From Ridgeia piscesae (taxonomy: Eukaryota > Annelida > Polychaeta > Sabellida > Siboglinidae): DNA of 64,000 nucleotides. The stretch lies in NCBI GenBank assembly GCA_025642075.2, contig JAODUO010000584.1, positions 1 to 64,000 on the forward strand. Direction: 5' to 3'. This document shows, one piece after another, positions 1 to 49,549 of the stretch; the stretch's first letter is position 1, and the number at the start of each line of letters is the position of its first letter. Position numbers and translations under genes: made by a program. The notes below the pieces were generated by a model, which saw only the letters and a program-made list of their open reading frames with translations, had not been told where the DNA came from and made no database searches.

Positions 1-3
1 TAT

Positions 4-50
<47 letters not shown>

Positions 51-299
51 TATATATATGATGCTTAATGCCCCAGCAGAATAACTTTCTACCATTTTAA
101 ATTATTCAAAACTTTCCTTTTAGCATGTGTTGCAGATGGAATATTTAAAATTGCAAACATTGTTCAGAGCTTAACAAAATAATTCAACACAATTTGGCAG
201 GCAAGAAATCTTCAACATGTACGTGGCAGTAATAAAAACGTAATATTGAATAATAAAAATAAATCCTACGAGCAGACACCCTCGTTTTAAGATGATAGA
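1..299. other. (TA)n tract and unique AT-rich intron of CEP290
   Basis: A TA dinucleotide run occupies about 6-58. The rest, to the start of the 31-bp array, is AT-rich and has no recognisable exon on either strand. Confidence 0.7.
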
Positions 300-3200
300 A
301 CATGGACCAACAAAGTGTGAGTGACCCATCATGTGGCCTGAGGACTAAAGAGTGACCAACTTCATAACCTGATGACTAGAGTGACCAACCTCATAACCTG
401 AGGACTAAAGAGTGACCAACCTCATAACCTGAGGACTAAAGAGTGACCAACCTCATAACCTGAGGACTAGAGTGACCAATCTCATAACCTGAGGACTAAA
501 GAGTGACCAACCTCATAACCTGACGACTAAAGAGTGACCAATCTCATAACCTGAGGACTAAAGAGTGACCAACCTCATAACCTGACGACTAAAGAGTGAC
601 CAATCTCATAACCTGAGGACTAAAGAGTGACCAACCTCATAATCTGACAACTAAAGAGTGACCAACCTCATAACCTGACGACTAAAGAGTGACCAATCTC
701 ATAACCTGACGACTAAAGAGTGACCAACCTCATAACCTGAGGACTAGAGTGACCAATCTCATAACCTGAGGACTAGAGTGACCAACCTCATAACCTGAGG
801 ACTAAAGAGTGACCAACCTCATAACCTGAGGACTAAAGAGTGACCAACCTCATAACCTGACTACTAAAGAGTGACCAATCTCATAACCTGACGACTAAAG
901 AGTGACCAATCTCATAACCTGACAACTAAAGAGTGACCAACCTCATAACCTGACAACTAAAGAGTGACCAACCTCATAACCTGACAACTAAAGAGTGACC
1001 AACCTCATAACCTGACAACTAAAGAGTGACCAATCTCATAACCTGACAACTAAAGAGTGACCAATCTCATAACCTGACAACTAAAGAGTGACCAACCTCA
1101 TAACCTGAGGACTAAAGAGTGACCAATCTCATAACCTGACGACTAAAGAGTGACCAATCTCATAACCTGACGACTAAAGAGTGACCAATCTCATAACATG
1201 AGGACTAAAGAGTGACCAACCTCATAACCTGAGGACTAGAGTGACCAATCTCATAACCTGACGACTAAAGAGTGACCAACCTCATAACCTGAGGACTAGA
1301 GTGACCAATCTCATAACATGAGGACTAAAGAGTGACCAACCTCATAACCTGAGGACTAGAGTGACCAACCTCATAACCTGACGACTAAAGAGTGACCAAT
1401 CTCATAACCTGACGACTAAAGAGTGACCAATCTCATAACATGACGACTAAAGAGTGACCAATCTCATAACATGAGGACTAAAGAGTGACCAACCTCATAA
1501 CCTGATGACTAGAGTGACCAACCTCATAACCTGACGACTAAAGAGTTACCAATCTCATAACCTGACGACTAAAGAGTGACCAATCTCATAACATGAGGAC
1601 TAAAGAGTGACCAACCTCATAACCTGACGACTAAAGAGTGACCAACCTCATAACCTGACAACTAAAGAGTGACCAATCTCATAACCTGAGGACTAAAGAG
1701 TGACCAACCTCATAACCTGACGACTAAAGAGTGACCAATCTCATAACCTGAGGACTAAAGAGTGACCAACCTCATAACCTGAGGACTAGAGTGACCAATC
1801 TCATAACCTGAGGACTAAAGAGTGACCAACCTCATAACCTGACGACTAAAGAGTGACCAATCTCATAACCTGACGACTAAAGAGTGACCAACCTCATAAC
1901 CTGAGGACTAAAGAGTGACCAACCTCATAACCTGAGGACTAGAGTGACCAATCTCATAACCTGAGGACTAAAGAGTGACCAACCTCATAACCTGACAACT
2001 AAAGAGTGACCAACCTCATAACCTGACGACTAAAGAGTGACCAACCTCATAACCTGACAACTAAAGAGTGACCAACCTCATAACCTGACAACTAAAGAGT
2101 GACCAACCTCATAACCTGACGACTAAAGAGTGACCAATCTCATAACATGAGGACTAAAGAGTGACCAACCTCATAACCTGAGGACTAGAGTGACCAACCT
2201 CATAACCTGACGACTAAAGAGTGACCAACCTCATAACCTGAGGACTAGAGTGACCAATCTCATAACCTGAGGACTAAAGAGTGACCAACCTCATAACCTG
2301 AGAACTAAAGAGTGACCAACCTCATAACCTGAGGACTAAAGAGTGACCAACCTCATAACCTGACGACTAGAGTGACCAACCTCATAACCTGACGACTAAA
2401 GAGTGACCAACCTCATAACCTGAGGACTAAAGAGTGACCAATCTCATAACCTGAGGACTAAAGAGTGACCAACCTCATAACCTGACGACTAAAGAGTGAC
2501 CAACCTCATAACCTGAGGACTAAAGAGTGACCAATCTCATAACCTGAGGACTAAAGAGTGACCAACCTCATAACCTGAGGACTAAAGAGTGACCAATCTC
2601 ATAACCTGACGACTAAAGAGTGACCAACCTCATAACCTGAGGACTAGAGTGACCAATCTCATAACATGAGGACTAAAGAGTGACCAACCTCATAACCTGA
2701 GGACTAGAGTGACCAATCTCATAACCTGAGGACTAAAGAGTGACCAACCTCATAACCTGAGGACTAAAGAGTGACCAACCTCATAACCTGAGGACTAGAG
2801 TGACCAATCTCATAACCTGAGGACTAAAGAGTGACCAATCTCATAACATGAGGACTAAAGAGTGACCAACCTCATAACCTGAGGACTAGAGTGACCAACC
2901 TCATAACCTGATGACTAAAGAGTGACCAACCTCATAACCTGAGGACTAGAGTGACCAATCTCATAACCTGATGACTAAAGAGTGACCAACCTCATAACCT
3001 GAGAACTAAAGAGTGACCAACCTCATAACCTGAGGACTAAAGAGTGACCAACCTCATAACCTGACGACTAAAGAGTGACCAACCTCATAACCTGACGACT
3101 AAAGAGTGACCAACCTCATAACCTGAGGACTAAAGAGTGACCAACCTCATAACCTGACGACTAAAGAGTGACCAACCTCATAACCTGAGGACTAAAGAGT

Positions 3201-4372
3201 GACCAACCTCATAACCTGACAACTAAAGAGTGACCAACCTCATAACCTGACGACTAAAGAGTGACCAACCTCATAACCTGACAACTAAAGAGTGACCAAC
3301 CTCATAACCTGACAACTAAAGAGTGACCAACCTCATAACCTGACGACTAAAGAGTGACCAACCTCATAACCTGAGGACTAAAGAGTGACCAACCTCATAA
3401 CCTGACGACTAAAGAGTGACCAACCTCATAACCTGACAACTAAAGAGTGACCAACCTCATAACCTGACGACTAAAGAGTGACCAACCTCATAACCTGACA
3501 ACTAAAGAGTGACCAACCTCATAACCTGAGGACTAAAGAGTGACCAACCTCATAACCTGACAACTAAAGAGTGACCAACCTCATAACCTGACAACTAAAG
3601 AGTGACCAACCTCATAACCTGACAACTAAAGAGTGACCAACCTCATAACCTGAGGACTAAAGAGTGACCAACCTCATAACCTGACGACTAAAGAGTGACC
3701 AACCTCATAACCTGACAACTAAAGAGTGACCAACCTCATAACCTGAGACTAAAGAGTGACCAACCTCATAACCTGACAACTAAAGAGTGACCAACCTCAT
3801 AACCTGAGACTAAAGAGTGACCAACCTCATAACCTGACGACTAAAGAGTGACCAACCTCATAACCTGACGACTAAAGAGTGACCAACCTCATAACCTGAC
3901 AACTAAAGAGTGACCAACCTCATAACCTGAGAACTAAAGAGTGACCAACCTCATAACCTGAGGACTAAAGAGTGACCAACCTCATAACCTGAGAACTAAA
4001 GAGTGACCAACCTCATAACCTGAGACTAAAGAGTGACCAACCTCATAACCTGACGAAATAAAGAGTGACCAACCTCATAACCTGACGAACTAAAGAGTGA
4101 CCAACCTCATAACCTGACAACTAAAGAGTGACCAACCTCATAACCTGACAACTAAAGAGTGACCAACCTCATAACCTGACAACTAAAGAGTGACCAACCT
4201 CATAACCTGACAACTAAAGAGTGACCAACCTCATAACCTGACAACTAAAGAGTGACCAACCTCATAACCTGACAACTAAAGAGTGACCAACCTCATAACC
4301 TGACAACTAAAGAGTGACAAACCTCATAACCTGACAACTAAAGAGTGACCAACCTCATAACCTGAGGATTAA
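300..4372 (-). repeat. 31-bp minisatellite, distal diverged subfamily
   Basis: About 130 tandem units, 31 bp with a common 29-bp variant, containing the core acctcataacctgaggact on the plus strand. This is a diverged relative of the array next to exon 26. On the CEP290 strand the unit still reads TCAGGTTATGAG followed by GTTGGTC, a weakened copy of the exon end and donor. Variants gaggact, gacgact and gacaact alternate, showing local multi-unit duplications. Confidence 0.95.
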
Positions 4373-7300
4373 AAAGTGACCCACCTCATAGCCTGAGCAC
4401 TAAAGAACAACCCACCTCATAGCCTGAGAACTAAAGAACAACCACCTCATAGCCTGAGGACTAAAGAACAACCCACCTCATAGCCTGAGAACTAAAGAAC
4501 AACCCACCTCATAGCCTGAGCACTAAAGAACAACCCACCTCATAGCCTGAGAACTAAAGAACAACCCACCTCATAGCCTGAGAACTAAAGAACAACCCAC
4601 CTCATAGCCTGAGAACTAAAGAACAACCCACCTCATAGCCTGAGAACTAAAGAACAACCCACCTCATAGCCTGAGAACTAAAGAACAACCCACCTCATAG
4701 CCTGAGAACTAAAGAACAACCCACCTCATAGCCTGAGAACTAAAGAACAACCCACCTCATAGCCTGAGAACTAAAGAGCAACCCACCTCATAGCCTGAGA
4801 ACTAAAGAACAACCTACCTCATAGCCTGAGAACTAAAGAACAACCCACCTCATAGCCTGAGAACTAAAGAACAACCCACCTCATAGCCTGAGAACTAAAG
4901 AACAACCACCTCATAGCCTGAGAACTAAAGAACAACCCACCTCATAGCCTGAGAACTAAAGACAACCCACCTCATAGCCTGAGAACTAAAGAACAACCCA
5001 CCTCATAGCCTGAGAACTAAAGAACAACCACCTCATAGCCTGAGAACTAAAGAACAACCCACCTCATAGCCTGAGAACTAAAGAACAACCCACCTCATAG
5101 CCTGAGAACTAAAGAACAACCCACCTCATAGCCTGAGAACTAAAGAACAACCCACCTCATAGCCTGAGAACTAAAGAACAACCCACCTCATAGCCTGAGA
5201 ACTAAAGAACAACCCACCTCATAGCCTGAGAACTAAAGAACAACCTACCTCATAGCCTGAGAACTAAAGAACAACCCACCTCATAGCCTGAGAACTAAAG
5301 AACAACCCACCTCATAGCCTGAGAACTAAAGAACAACTCACCTCATAGCCTGAGAACTAAAGAACAACTCACCTCATAGCCTGAGAACTAAAGAACAACC
5401 ACCTCATAGCCTGAGAACTAAAGAACAACCCACCTCATAGCCTGAGAACTAAAGAACAACTCACCTCATAGCCTGAGAACTAAAGAACAACCCACCTCAT
5501 AGCCTGAGAACTAAAGAACAACCCACCTCATAGCCTGAGAACTAAAGAACAACCCACCTCATAGCCTGAGCACTAAAGCAGAACCCACCTCATAGCCTGA
5601 GAACTAAAGAACAACCCACCTCATAGCCTGAGAACTAAAGAACAACCACCTCATAGCCTGAGAACTAAAGAACAACCCACCTCATAGCCTGAGAACTAAA
5701 GAACAACCCACCTCATAGCCTGAGAACTAAAGAACAACCCACCTCATAGCCTGAGAACTAAAGAACAACCCACCTCATAGCCTGAGAACTAAAGAACAAC
5801 CCACCTCATAGCCTGAGAACTAAAGAACAACCCACCTCATAGCCTGAGAACTAAAGAACAACCCACCTCATAGCCTGAGAACTAAAGAACAACCCACCTC
5901 ATAGCCTGAGAACTAAAGAACAACTCACCTCATAGCCTGAGAACTAAAGAACAACCCACCTCATAGCCTGAGAACTAAAGAACAACTCACCTCATAGCCT
6001 GAGAACTAAAGAACAACTCACCTCATAGCCTGAGAACTAAAGAACAACCACCTCATAGCCTGAGAACTAAAGAACAACCTACCTCATAGCCTGAGAACTA
6101 AAGAACAACCTACCTCATAGCCTGAGAACTAAAGAACAACCCACCTCATAGCCTGAGAACTAAAGAACAACCCACCTCATAGCCTGAGAACTAAAGAACA
6201 ACCCACCTCATAGCCTGAGAACTAAAGAACAACCCACCTCATAGCCTGAGAACTAAAGAACAACCCACCTCATAGCCTGAGAACTAAAGAACAACCTACC
6301 TCATAGCCTGAGAACTAAAGAACAACCCACCTCATAGCCTGAGAACTAAAGAGCAACCTACCTCATAGCCTGAGAACTAAAGAACAACCCACCTCATAGC
6401 CTGAGAACTAAAGAACAACTCACCTCATAGCCTGAGAACTAAAGAACAACTCACCTCATAGCCTGAGAACTAAAGAACAACTCACCTCATAGCCTGAGAA
6501 CTAAAGAACAACTCACCTCATAGCCTGAGAACTAAAGAACAACCCACCTCATAGCCTGAGAACTAAAGAGCAACCTACCTCATAGCCTGAGAACTAAAGA
6601 ACAACCCACCTCATAGCCTGAGAACTAAAGAGCAACCCACCTCATAGCCTGAGAACTAAAGAACAACCCACCTCATAGCCTGAGAACTAAAGAACAACTC
6701 ACCTCATAGCCTGAGAACTAAAGAACAACTCACCTCATAGCCTGAGAACTAAAGAACAACCCACCTCATAGCCTGAGAACTAAAGAACAACCCACCTCAT
6801 AGCCTGAGAACTAAAGAACAACTCACCTCATAGCCTGAGAACTAAAGAACAACCCACCTCATAGCCTGAGAACTAAAGAACAACCCACCTCATAGCCTGA
6901 GAACTAAAGAACAACCCACCTCATAGCCTGAGAACTAAAGAACAACCCACCTCATAGCCTGAGAACTAAAGAACAACCCACCTCATAGCCTGAGAACTAA
7001 AGAACAACCCACCTCATAGCCTGAGAACTAAAGAACAACCCACCTCATAGCCTGAGAACTAAAGAACAACTCACCTCATAGCCTGAGAACTAAAGAACAA
7101 CCTACCTCATAGCCTGAGAACTAAAGAACAACCCACCTCATAGCCTGAGAACTAAAGAACAACCCACCTCATAGCCTGAGAACTAAAGAACAACTCACCT
7201 CATAGCCTGAGAACTAAAGAACAACCTCACCTCATAGCCTGAGAACTAAAGAACAACCCACCTCATAGCCTGAGAACTAAAGAACAACCTACCTCATAGC

Positions 7301-7416
7301 CTGAGAACTAAAGAGCAACCCATCTCATAGCCTGAGAACTAAAGAACAACCTACCTCATAGCCTGAGAACTAAAGAGCAACCCACCTCATAGCCTGAGCA
7401 CTAAAGAGCAACCCAC
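4373..7416 (-). repeat. 31-bp minisatellite abutting the donor of CEP290 exon 26
   Basis: About 98 highly uniform 31-bp units. On the CEP290 strand each unit contains CTCAGGCTATGAG (the last 13 bases of exon 26) followed by GTGGGTTG (the donor and first intron bases), so each unit is a copy of the exon-intron junction. Units contain TAG and TGA on the sense strand, so retention would truncate the protein. Confidence 0.95.
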
Positions 7417-42522
<35,106 letters not shown>

Positions 42523-42539
42523 CTTCTTGTCTTAGTTCT

Positions 42540-43370
42540 GTACAATAACAAGTCACAGTTGTTTCATACTACATGTACTGCAATATTGTGAAATATGTTT
42601 TTTTGCATATGTATATTCCACAGTATACATACATGTAGGTATGGGTGGGTAGCCAAAAGTCGCACACTCCTACCCCCTTGATAAGGACATCCAATAACAA
42701 AAAAACATGCCCTTGATCAATGAACAAATAAAAACATTTAAGAAAGACACAATTTTTAGGTAAGTACTTAATTGACTGACATCTTGTGGCCGAATTTCAC
42801 GCGAAAATTACCCTAAGTAGTTGTCAATATACACCAAAATATAATTATATCAATATATGTGATATGTAACTGTGACGGCTGCGAAATAAATATATCATTG
42901 TTCTAGGGAGAGCGCCTCAAAATTATACCCTTAATTGTCTGGGAAACTTCTCTATACTACTGGTTCTTAATCAAGGGAGAAAAACAGACCCTTGATATAG
43001 GGAGAATCGGTAAAAATCCTAGAAGTCGGCACATCCACAATACTGGTAATATTGGGAGTGCAGGAGTTTAAATTACAGCCTCAAAGAAATATGCTTCTCT
43101 TGAACAGGATCCTCTTGTTTCATTCAACAGATGTGAAATGTGAGCATCTTGCCTAGCATTGACCACATGCTGAGTATATCAGTTAGATCTGCAATCGACA
43201 GATCTCAAGATTGCACCCCATCTGCAGATTAGTAATTTACCATTGACATACAGTAGATCACTTCAAAATGCCTCTCAACATACAAACCTTTCAAATGTTG
43301 CTATTTTAATAAGGCTTTAAGCTAGTTATATTATTTTAGAGCGTGACTGTATGGGCTGTGTATATTTCAC
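42540..43370. other. Upstream of CEP290 start, nothing recognised
   Basis: AT-rich sequence, probably a 5' UTR intron judging from the acceptor TTGTACAG before the ATG. No coding exon found. Confidence 0.4.
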
Positions 43371-43373
43371 CAT

Positions 43374-43580
43374 TGGGAGCAGTAGTCGCGTGGTAGAGCG
43401 CTGGACTGTCAACCAAGAGGTCGGTGGCTCAATTCCACCGATTGCTATTTCGAAAATTAGGCAGTTTCGTTTGCCTGTGTCTTCCAGAAGAGACACTAAA
43501 AGTCGGTGGTCCCTTCCATCTGGTGTCTATGCCAGGAGAAGTAAAAGATCTCACACAGGGGTAAATGTGTAACCTGTAGT
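43374..43580 (+). mobile_element. tRNA-derived SINE
   Basis: The head carries an A-box-like TGGTAGAGCGCTGG and a B-box GGCTCAATTCC at 43426-43436. The body (gagacactaaaagtcggtgg, then gaagtaaaagatctcacaca) has the layout of invertebrate tRNA SINEs. The anticodon stem does not pair well, so a functional tRNA is unlikely. Confidence 0.65.
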
Positions 43581-44048
43581 GGACTCACTAATTCTAGAGA
43601 AGGACAACTCCTGTGTTAGCCCAAGTTTGGAGGAAACCACCTGAGAACCGTGATGATCTATGTGTATATTAGAGATATATATGGATGGCTCGTGAGTCAT
43701 TGAAAAGCACACAAAAGGTTCAACCAAGCTGATACAACAAAAAGCAGTTTGTAGATGAAAAATGCAGTGTAATGCAATTTGCAAATATGATGAAGATTGT
43801 GTGATACATTCTGCAGATTGCAAAGATCCTGTAAATTCATCTGATACATACTACATAAATGATACTCCGGTCAAAAATGCTTTGGGGAAAATAACTATAG
43901 CTAGATTTGGCTGAATTAATTATTTATATCCATAATTTTATGGGCAATGAATTGTGTCATAATTTACGACAATAATTATTATTTGACTTAGCACAATAGC
44001 AATCATGCCACCTTCTTTTATAATATTTATTTGGTAAAGTCGTTTTTT

Positions 44049-44156
44049 ACCACGACGCACAGCATGCGCAATGATGCCTAAACGGAATATACGTTATATT
44101 CTGTGGATACGTAACTATTTATGCTACGCTTTGAAGTATTTCACGCCTTAGCAACC
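44049..44156 (-). promoter_or_regulatory. Candidate CEP290 promoter: RFX X-box-like site
   Basis: CACGCCTTAGCAAC at 44142-44155 has a perfect right half (AGCAAC) and a 4-of-6 left half of the RFX X-box, the usual element of ciliary gene promoters. An NRF1-like GCATGCGCA lies at 44062-44070, and a possible minus-strand donor GTAAAA at 44049-44050. This is inference; no transcript evidence is available. Confidence 0.3.
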
Positions 44157-45000
44157 ATGACACATTGACAGTGTTCGCCATTGCTTTGCTTGATTCACGA
44201 ATTCGCGAGTCGAACGCGCTCTGCCCAAACACATTCCCCCACCGGAGACGCCGACTTCGTCGGATAAATTTACCACCGCAGTATTTAGCTGTTAATATCA
44301 CACTACCTGTTACTTCATGCGGGTATAATATGTCTTGTGCGTTTCCATTTAGCAATTATTAGGATTTGAACAAATGTTTAGTCAAATAACTCCCGCTTCT
44401 CATCTGCCATGTTGTTTACTAGTAGCCGAAGCGCCATCTATAGGGAAAAGGATGCGTGTTTGTGCTACCGAACATCTATCTTTAGACGCCCACTTATAAA
44501 AGTAATAGCCAATGACTGTACACACATCGATTACTAATTTCTGTTGGTCGCAACCAACCTGAGGGGAAATTATGTTTAAAGTTTCTAATATAATATAGTA
44601 GTATAACATTTAAAAAATACACGTGGCTATATATAGACAAGGACGTATCAAAACGTGCGGGCCTCATGCATCCTGCACTTTCATATGCCGTGGGTTGACT
44701 CAGCGTTTTAGGGTTGTGGGGGGAGGCAAAACCTGCACTTGAACCGCCTGAGGCTTTCGTAAACCTTCACAAATCCGGAAAAATTAAGATTTGATGGGCA
44801 AAGTTGAAGCTTCAGTATCACCTCACTTTCGATCATGAATATGATATCTGAAAACGGGGATGGTAGGAGCGGATGCTGTTGAAGATGTTAACCTTTATGG
44901 TAATTTATGTAATAACACCTCTAAAATTTTATGTTAAATATGTTTAAGCCAAAACATGTAGGATTTACATCAGGATTATTCCCAGCTGATAAACAAGTAC
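44157..45000. other. Upstream region with CpG-rich patch
   Basis: 44190-44265 is CpG-dense (cgaattcgcgagtcgaacgc), which fits a promoter neighbourhood. The remainder is unique with no gene recognised. Confidence 0.35.
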
Positions 45001-45172
45001 CCGCGCACTCACACACGCACACACGAAGAAATGCCGCAGGCTGGTACACACACAAACGCACTCACACGCATATGCAACAGCATACGCACTAGCTGCCACA
45101 AACGAACGCGCACGCGCACGCACGCACGCACGCGCGCGCGCCGCGCCGCACGCACGCACGCACACACACACA
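45000..45172. repeat. CA/CG-rich low-complexity tract
   Basis: Imperfect runs of acac, gcac and gcgc. The overlapping open frames are artefacts. Confidence 0.85.
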
Positions 45173-45880
45173 GGTGCAGTTGTCCTCTTTTATTATCAAT
45201 ATCATGATGTCCCCACACTTATAGTTTTATTGGTCCCTTCCAAAATGAACGGATCCTACGCCACGCTCTACCCAATTGTACTTAACTCCAATGTTCATCA
45301 AACTATCGGCATAGTCATCTTTCTGCACGTAGATCTATACATAATCGGAGTCTCACCAATGAATTGCCTGCGGTATTTTACCATCAAGCAAAATAAAAAA
45401 ATATATATAATCAATATTCAGTTATTAGTTCCCGAGAGGTCGAAATGGAACTGACCGGAAATCGGATTCACTCCGGGGTGTAGTGTCAATCTCCACTTTC
45501 CAAAGGTCTGTGTATCGTATTTATAGACGTTTCAAGCATAAAATATAAGATTTAAATTGATTACGATTGTTGAATAGAACGCCAATAACGGCGTGGAACA
45601 GGTGATCATTGACCATCAAGTCCATTACATTCAATGACCACTGGTTGAGGGATTCCCATTTGAGAATGTAACCAGCAACTAAAATACTCAAGTTTACATA
45701 GGCGTATGTACCACTAATATAATCATTTATGGTCGACTTGCGTTCGTGCCAGCAAACACGTCACTAACAGTTGTTTCTGAGTGCTTCGATGACTAGTAAT
45801 TAGTCCTTCTCTGATTGTATTGTAATCAGTGGCTCGCGCAGAGTTAGATCATTAAGCATTCCCTGTGTTCTCCTCTTGGC
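45173..45880. other. Intergenic, nothing recognised
   Basis: Unique sequence without a recognisable gene or element. Confidence 0.45.
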
Positions 45881-45902
45881 ATCCCTGTCGTCAGGGGTGA
45901 GA

Positions 45903-45916
45903 ATGGCCATGGTAAC
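45903..45916. promoter_or_regulatory. X-box-like RFX site
   Basis: ATGGCCATGGTAAC fits the RFX consensus GTNRCC-NN-RGYAAC with one mismatch. It is 3.4 kb upstream of the CEP290 ATG, so it counts only if the first exon is remote. Confidence 0.3.
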
Positions 45917-46209
45917 CTCATCGTTTTTCTTCGTCTTTTCTTTTCTCTCACTACGTTCTCTTTCAACAGTCTTCAACTCCTATTTTTGGCTGTTGTTATC
46001 CACACTCCTCACACATTTTAGCGCAGTCCTCCTATCGGATATTCGGTCTTCCTCGCCCCATTTTCCCTTCCACTTTTTGGGCATCTGATCTCTCTGTCAT
46101 TTTTTCACCCGCCATTCAGTCCACATTACCGACCCATTTCCACGTCGCGAATTGACGTAAGCGTGCGGGCAACGCTGGAAAACATATAGCGTAGAGTGGG
46201 ACGTACTTT

Positions 46210-46555
46210 CCGTAGGAATCGGATGCCCAAAGTGAGATAATGATTTATTTGACTTTATTTGGGTATGAACTAAACAAAAATCTTACGTTACAAATGTTTA
46301 TACACCTGTAAAGCCCAAAATCCAAGATGGCCGCCGTCACACATTGAATATACAGAAAATGGCATATCTCTGGAACTACATGACCACCTTCAATGATGTT
46401 AGACTCTATTGTAGGGTTTCAGGTCGATAGTAAGTCAAGGTTATGCAAGAAGGTCAAGGTAAAGGTCATGTTTGACTGGTTTCAAGTTTCAAAACAAAGG
46501 TCAACATATGATGAACATTCAATAAAATCTCACTTTGGGCATCCGATTCTTACGG
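46210..46555. mobile_element. MITE with about 29-bp terminal inverted repeats
   Basis: The left end, CCGTAGGAATCGGATGCCCA and on through AAGTGAGAT, is mirrored at the right end by ATCTCACTTTGGGCATCCGA then TTCTTACGG with one mismatch. The interior is about 290 bp, non-coding. The target duplication is not clear. Confidence 0.85.
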
Positions 46556-46785
46556 GACTGTGAAATCCATACATGGTGGTCTGCACTAATATGCACAGCT
46601 AGTGCGGTTGTGATTGGTGATGTGGCCATGATCTGGAACGAAATGCTGCCGTTACGGAAGATGCTAGAGTAGTGCCGTGATAATAGTCGTGTTCATCCGT
46701 TTGGGTGCGTCGACCAGTCATGTGCTACAACTCAAATTCGCCCTGAAGACGCAGCAAGGACAGTGACTGGAACTGGTCAGAGTCT

Positions 46786-47249
<464 letters not shown>

Positions 47250-47880
47250 TTAAATGAGTTATGTGGGGCGAAATAACTTGTCCAATATTCGAAACGGCAG
47301 CATGCACCCATTGCGCCACCACACGGCAGAGTCGCTCCTGTCGCCGTGTGCTGTGGCCGCAGTTCGTTTTATGCTGTTTACCTTGATTACATTTTGGATG
47401 TATATACGGCAACCACACGTCAGAGGCCTAAGCCGCGTAGGTGGAACGTCATCACATTACCCGACATGCAATAGGCACTACAGTGTAGGATTCGTCACAA
47501 CACGCGCGCGCGTTAAGTACTGCGTGTCTACAATAATTCATTTAGCTACTTCTCAGGTCAACAGTGATATCAGCGAGGGGTCGTACGTTGTATTCAACTA
47601 CTGTGGTCTATATTTCAATTTAACATTTAAATATTAATTTATAATTAAATCTGGAAATGATTTATAGGTCTATGTGATGGATGGTAACAAGCCTATGTTA
47701 TCAACCCTATTTCTTCTCGAACGGTGCGCAAATATAGTCTGAATGCCAATAGCGACAGTTTACATATTAAACACTTTTGTTAATGAATTGTTGCAGTGAC
47801 TTCATTCGGTGTTCGCTTGGCGACTGGTTTGGTGAATTATTTAGCTAAACTCGAGCAGCCACAAAATTTTAATTTCGTTC
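47250..47880. other. Intergenic, nothing recognised
   Basis: Unique sequence. It begins with a possible short tRNA-like phrase (cattgcgccaccacacgg), too weak to call. Confidence 0.4.
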
Positions 47881-47903
47881 TGACGCCAATAATATCGCAT
47901 GTG

Positions 47904-48200
<297 letters not shown>

Positions 48201-48587
48201 AGTGCACGTGTTTGTACATAAACTTATGGATACATATTATAAAACAACAACACCACTGATAACTATGAGATAACATTTTAAATGCTAAAATACAAAAGCG
48301 ATTCATAATTTAATCAACAGCTTGTTATATTATAGTTATAATAACCCACCGCCCATATATCCATGAATACGTAAATTTTGAACAAAAAACCGTATTATAA
48401 ACTTACAATCTTGTTCCGATTAGTGCACACTGCACAGCCTATCACTTCACAAGTTTTTGTTAGTTTTAACCATATTCACTAACAATTTACATAATGCATG
48501 TTATATTTGCATATGGCTAAATATTATGCAAATATTTGCTACTTATGAATATTTCAGAATATTACATTTTCAAAACGTCCTAGAGAG

Positions 48588-49035
48588 CATTTTAAAAAGA
48601 CAGACAGTCGAGATGGCGTTTTCAGTGAGGTTCTTCGATACACCGCCTTCCGTGCGCTGCACGGCGACCGCGCCGGCCAACACGACGTGATGCGAAGACG
48701 CTGATTGACGATGTGGTTCCGCGTCTGGCCTGTGCGACGACAATCCGCTAGTCTTCCCCGATGTTGCCGGCGACGCTCCGCCAACACGCTCCACTCGAGT
48801 CCGGTGCGCGCGCATGCCAATACACACGGGCGTACACTTCGCACTCGCAGACCTACATTTGCCGTGCGTAATTAAGAAATCGGGTACTGGCACAGTGTGT
48901 CAGTGTGCCGCACGCGCGGCGTTCATTCACGGACTCAGGACAGCCAAAAATAAATCTACGGCGACGAAATGCGGGGATTCCCCGCCAGTGTTCCGCGGTG
49001 CGCAGCGCGCGCCGCGTTCAGCCGCCTGTTGCCAA
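48588..49035. other. CpG-rich island of unknown role
   Basis: A GC- and CpG-rich block (for example gcgcagcgcgcgccgcgttc) set in AT-rich surroundings, about 6 kb from CEP290 and 2 kb from ARID2. Open frames of about 100 codons on both strands show no family features. It may be a regulatory CpG island, an unrecognised non-coding first exon, or a GC-rich element. Confidence 0.5.
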
Positions 49036-49549
49036 TAGGAATAGGTTTACTTACAGCTTTGTTTGGCGTGCATAGGACACTGTATCTCTGTTGATGGTGG
49101 GGCGGTCCTATCAATGTTTCGTGGCGAATTATATACTTATTCGGTAAACATGAACCAGTGCAAGTCGATTCATCTAGCTCTTAATTGCTTATGTTTTCCT
49201 CTTTCAGTTACGAGGTAACAATTATAAGTGAGAAAAAACACGTAATGAATACATAGGAGTATAGTATAATTCGCTAATGTATTATTTAATATGAAAAAGT
49301 TCAATCGTTGTACTGCTAACATTTAGAATGAACTTCGTCTGCATATATATGGTCGGCGAGCGTGCGAATATTATGTGCGGATGTATGATGATGTAGGATG
49401 GGGATGTATGATCGAGCGTGCATATGCGCGCGTGTGCATTAATGTGTTCTTAAATCGATCATGTAGCAGAGAATGCAACTAACAGAACGCAATGCATTCC
49501 TTTGATCCCAACGAATATTCCAAATGGGTGAAAACTATAATATAATATA

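Noticed and set aside
300..7416. CRISPR-like regular repeat array
   Set aside because: Units are contiguous without unique spacers, the setting is a eukaryotic intron, and the unit is derived from the exon end.
43381..43445. Functional tRNA gene
   Set aside because: A- and B-boxes are present, but the anticodon stem does not pair properly and a SINE body follows.
44965..45218. Cys/Ala/Arg-rich frames
   Set aside because: They follow the CA/CG low-complexity tract.
48554..49038. Protein-coding gene in the CpG-rich island
   Set aside because: Open frames on both strands overlap, have biased Arg/Ala composition from GC content, and match no family that I know.
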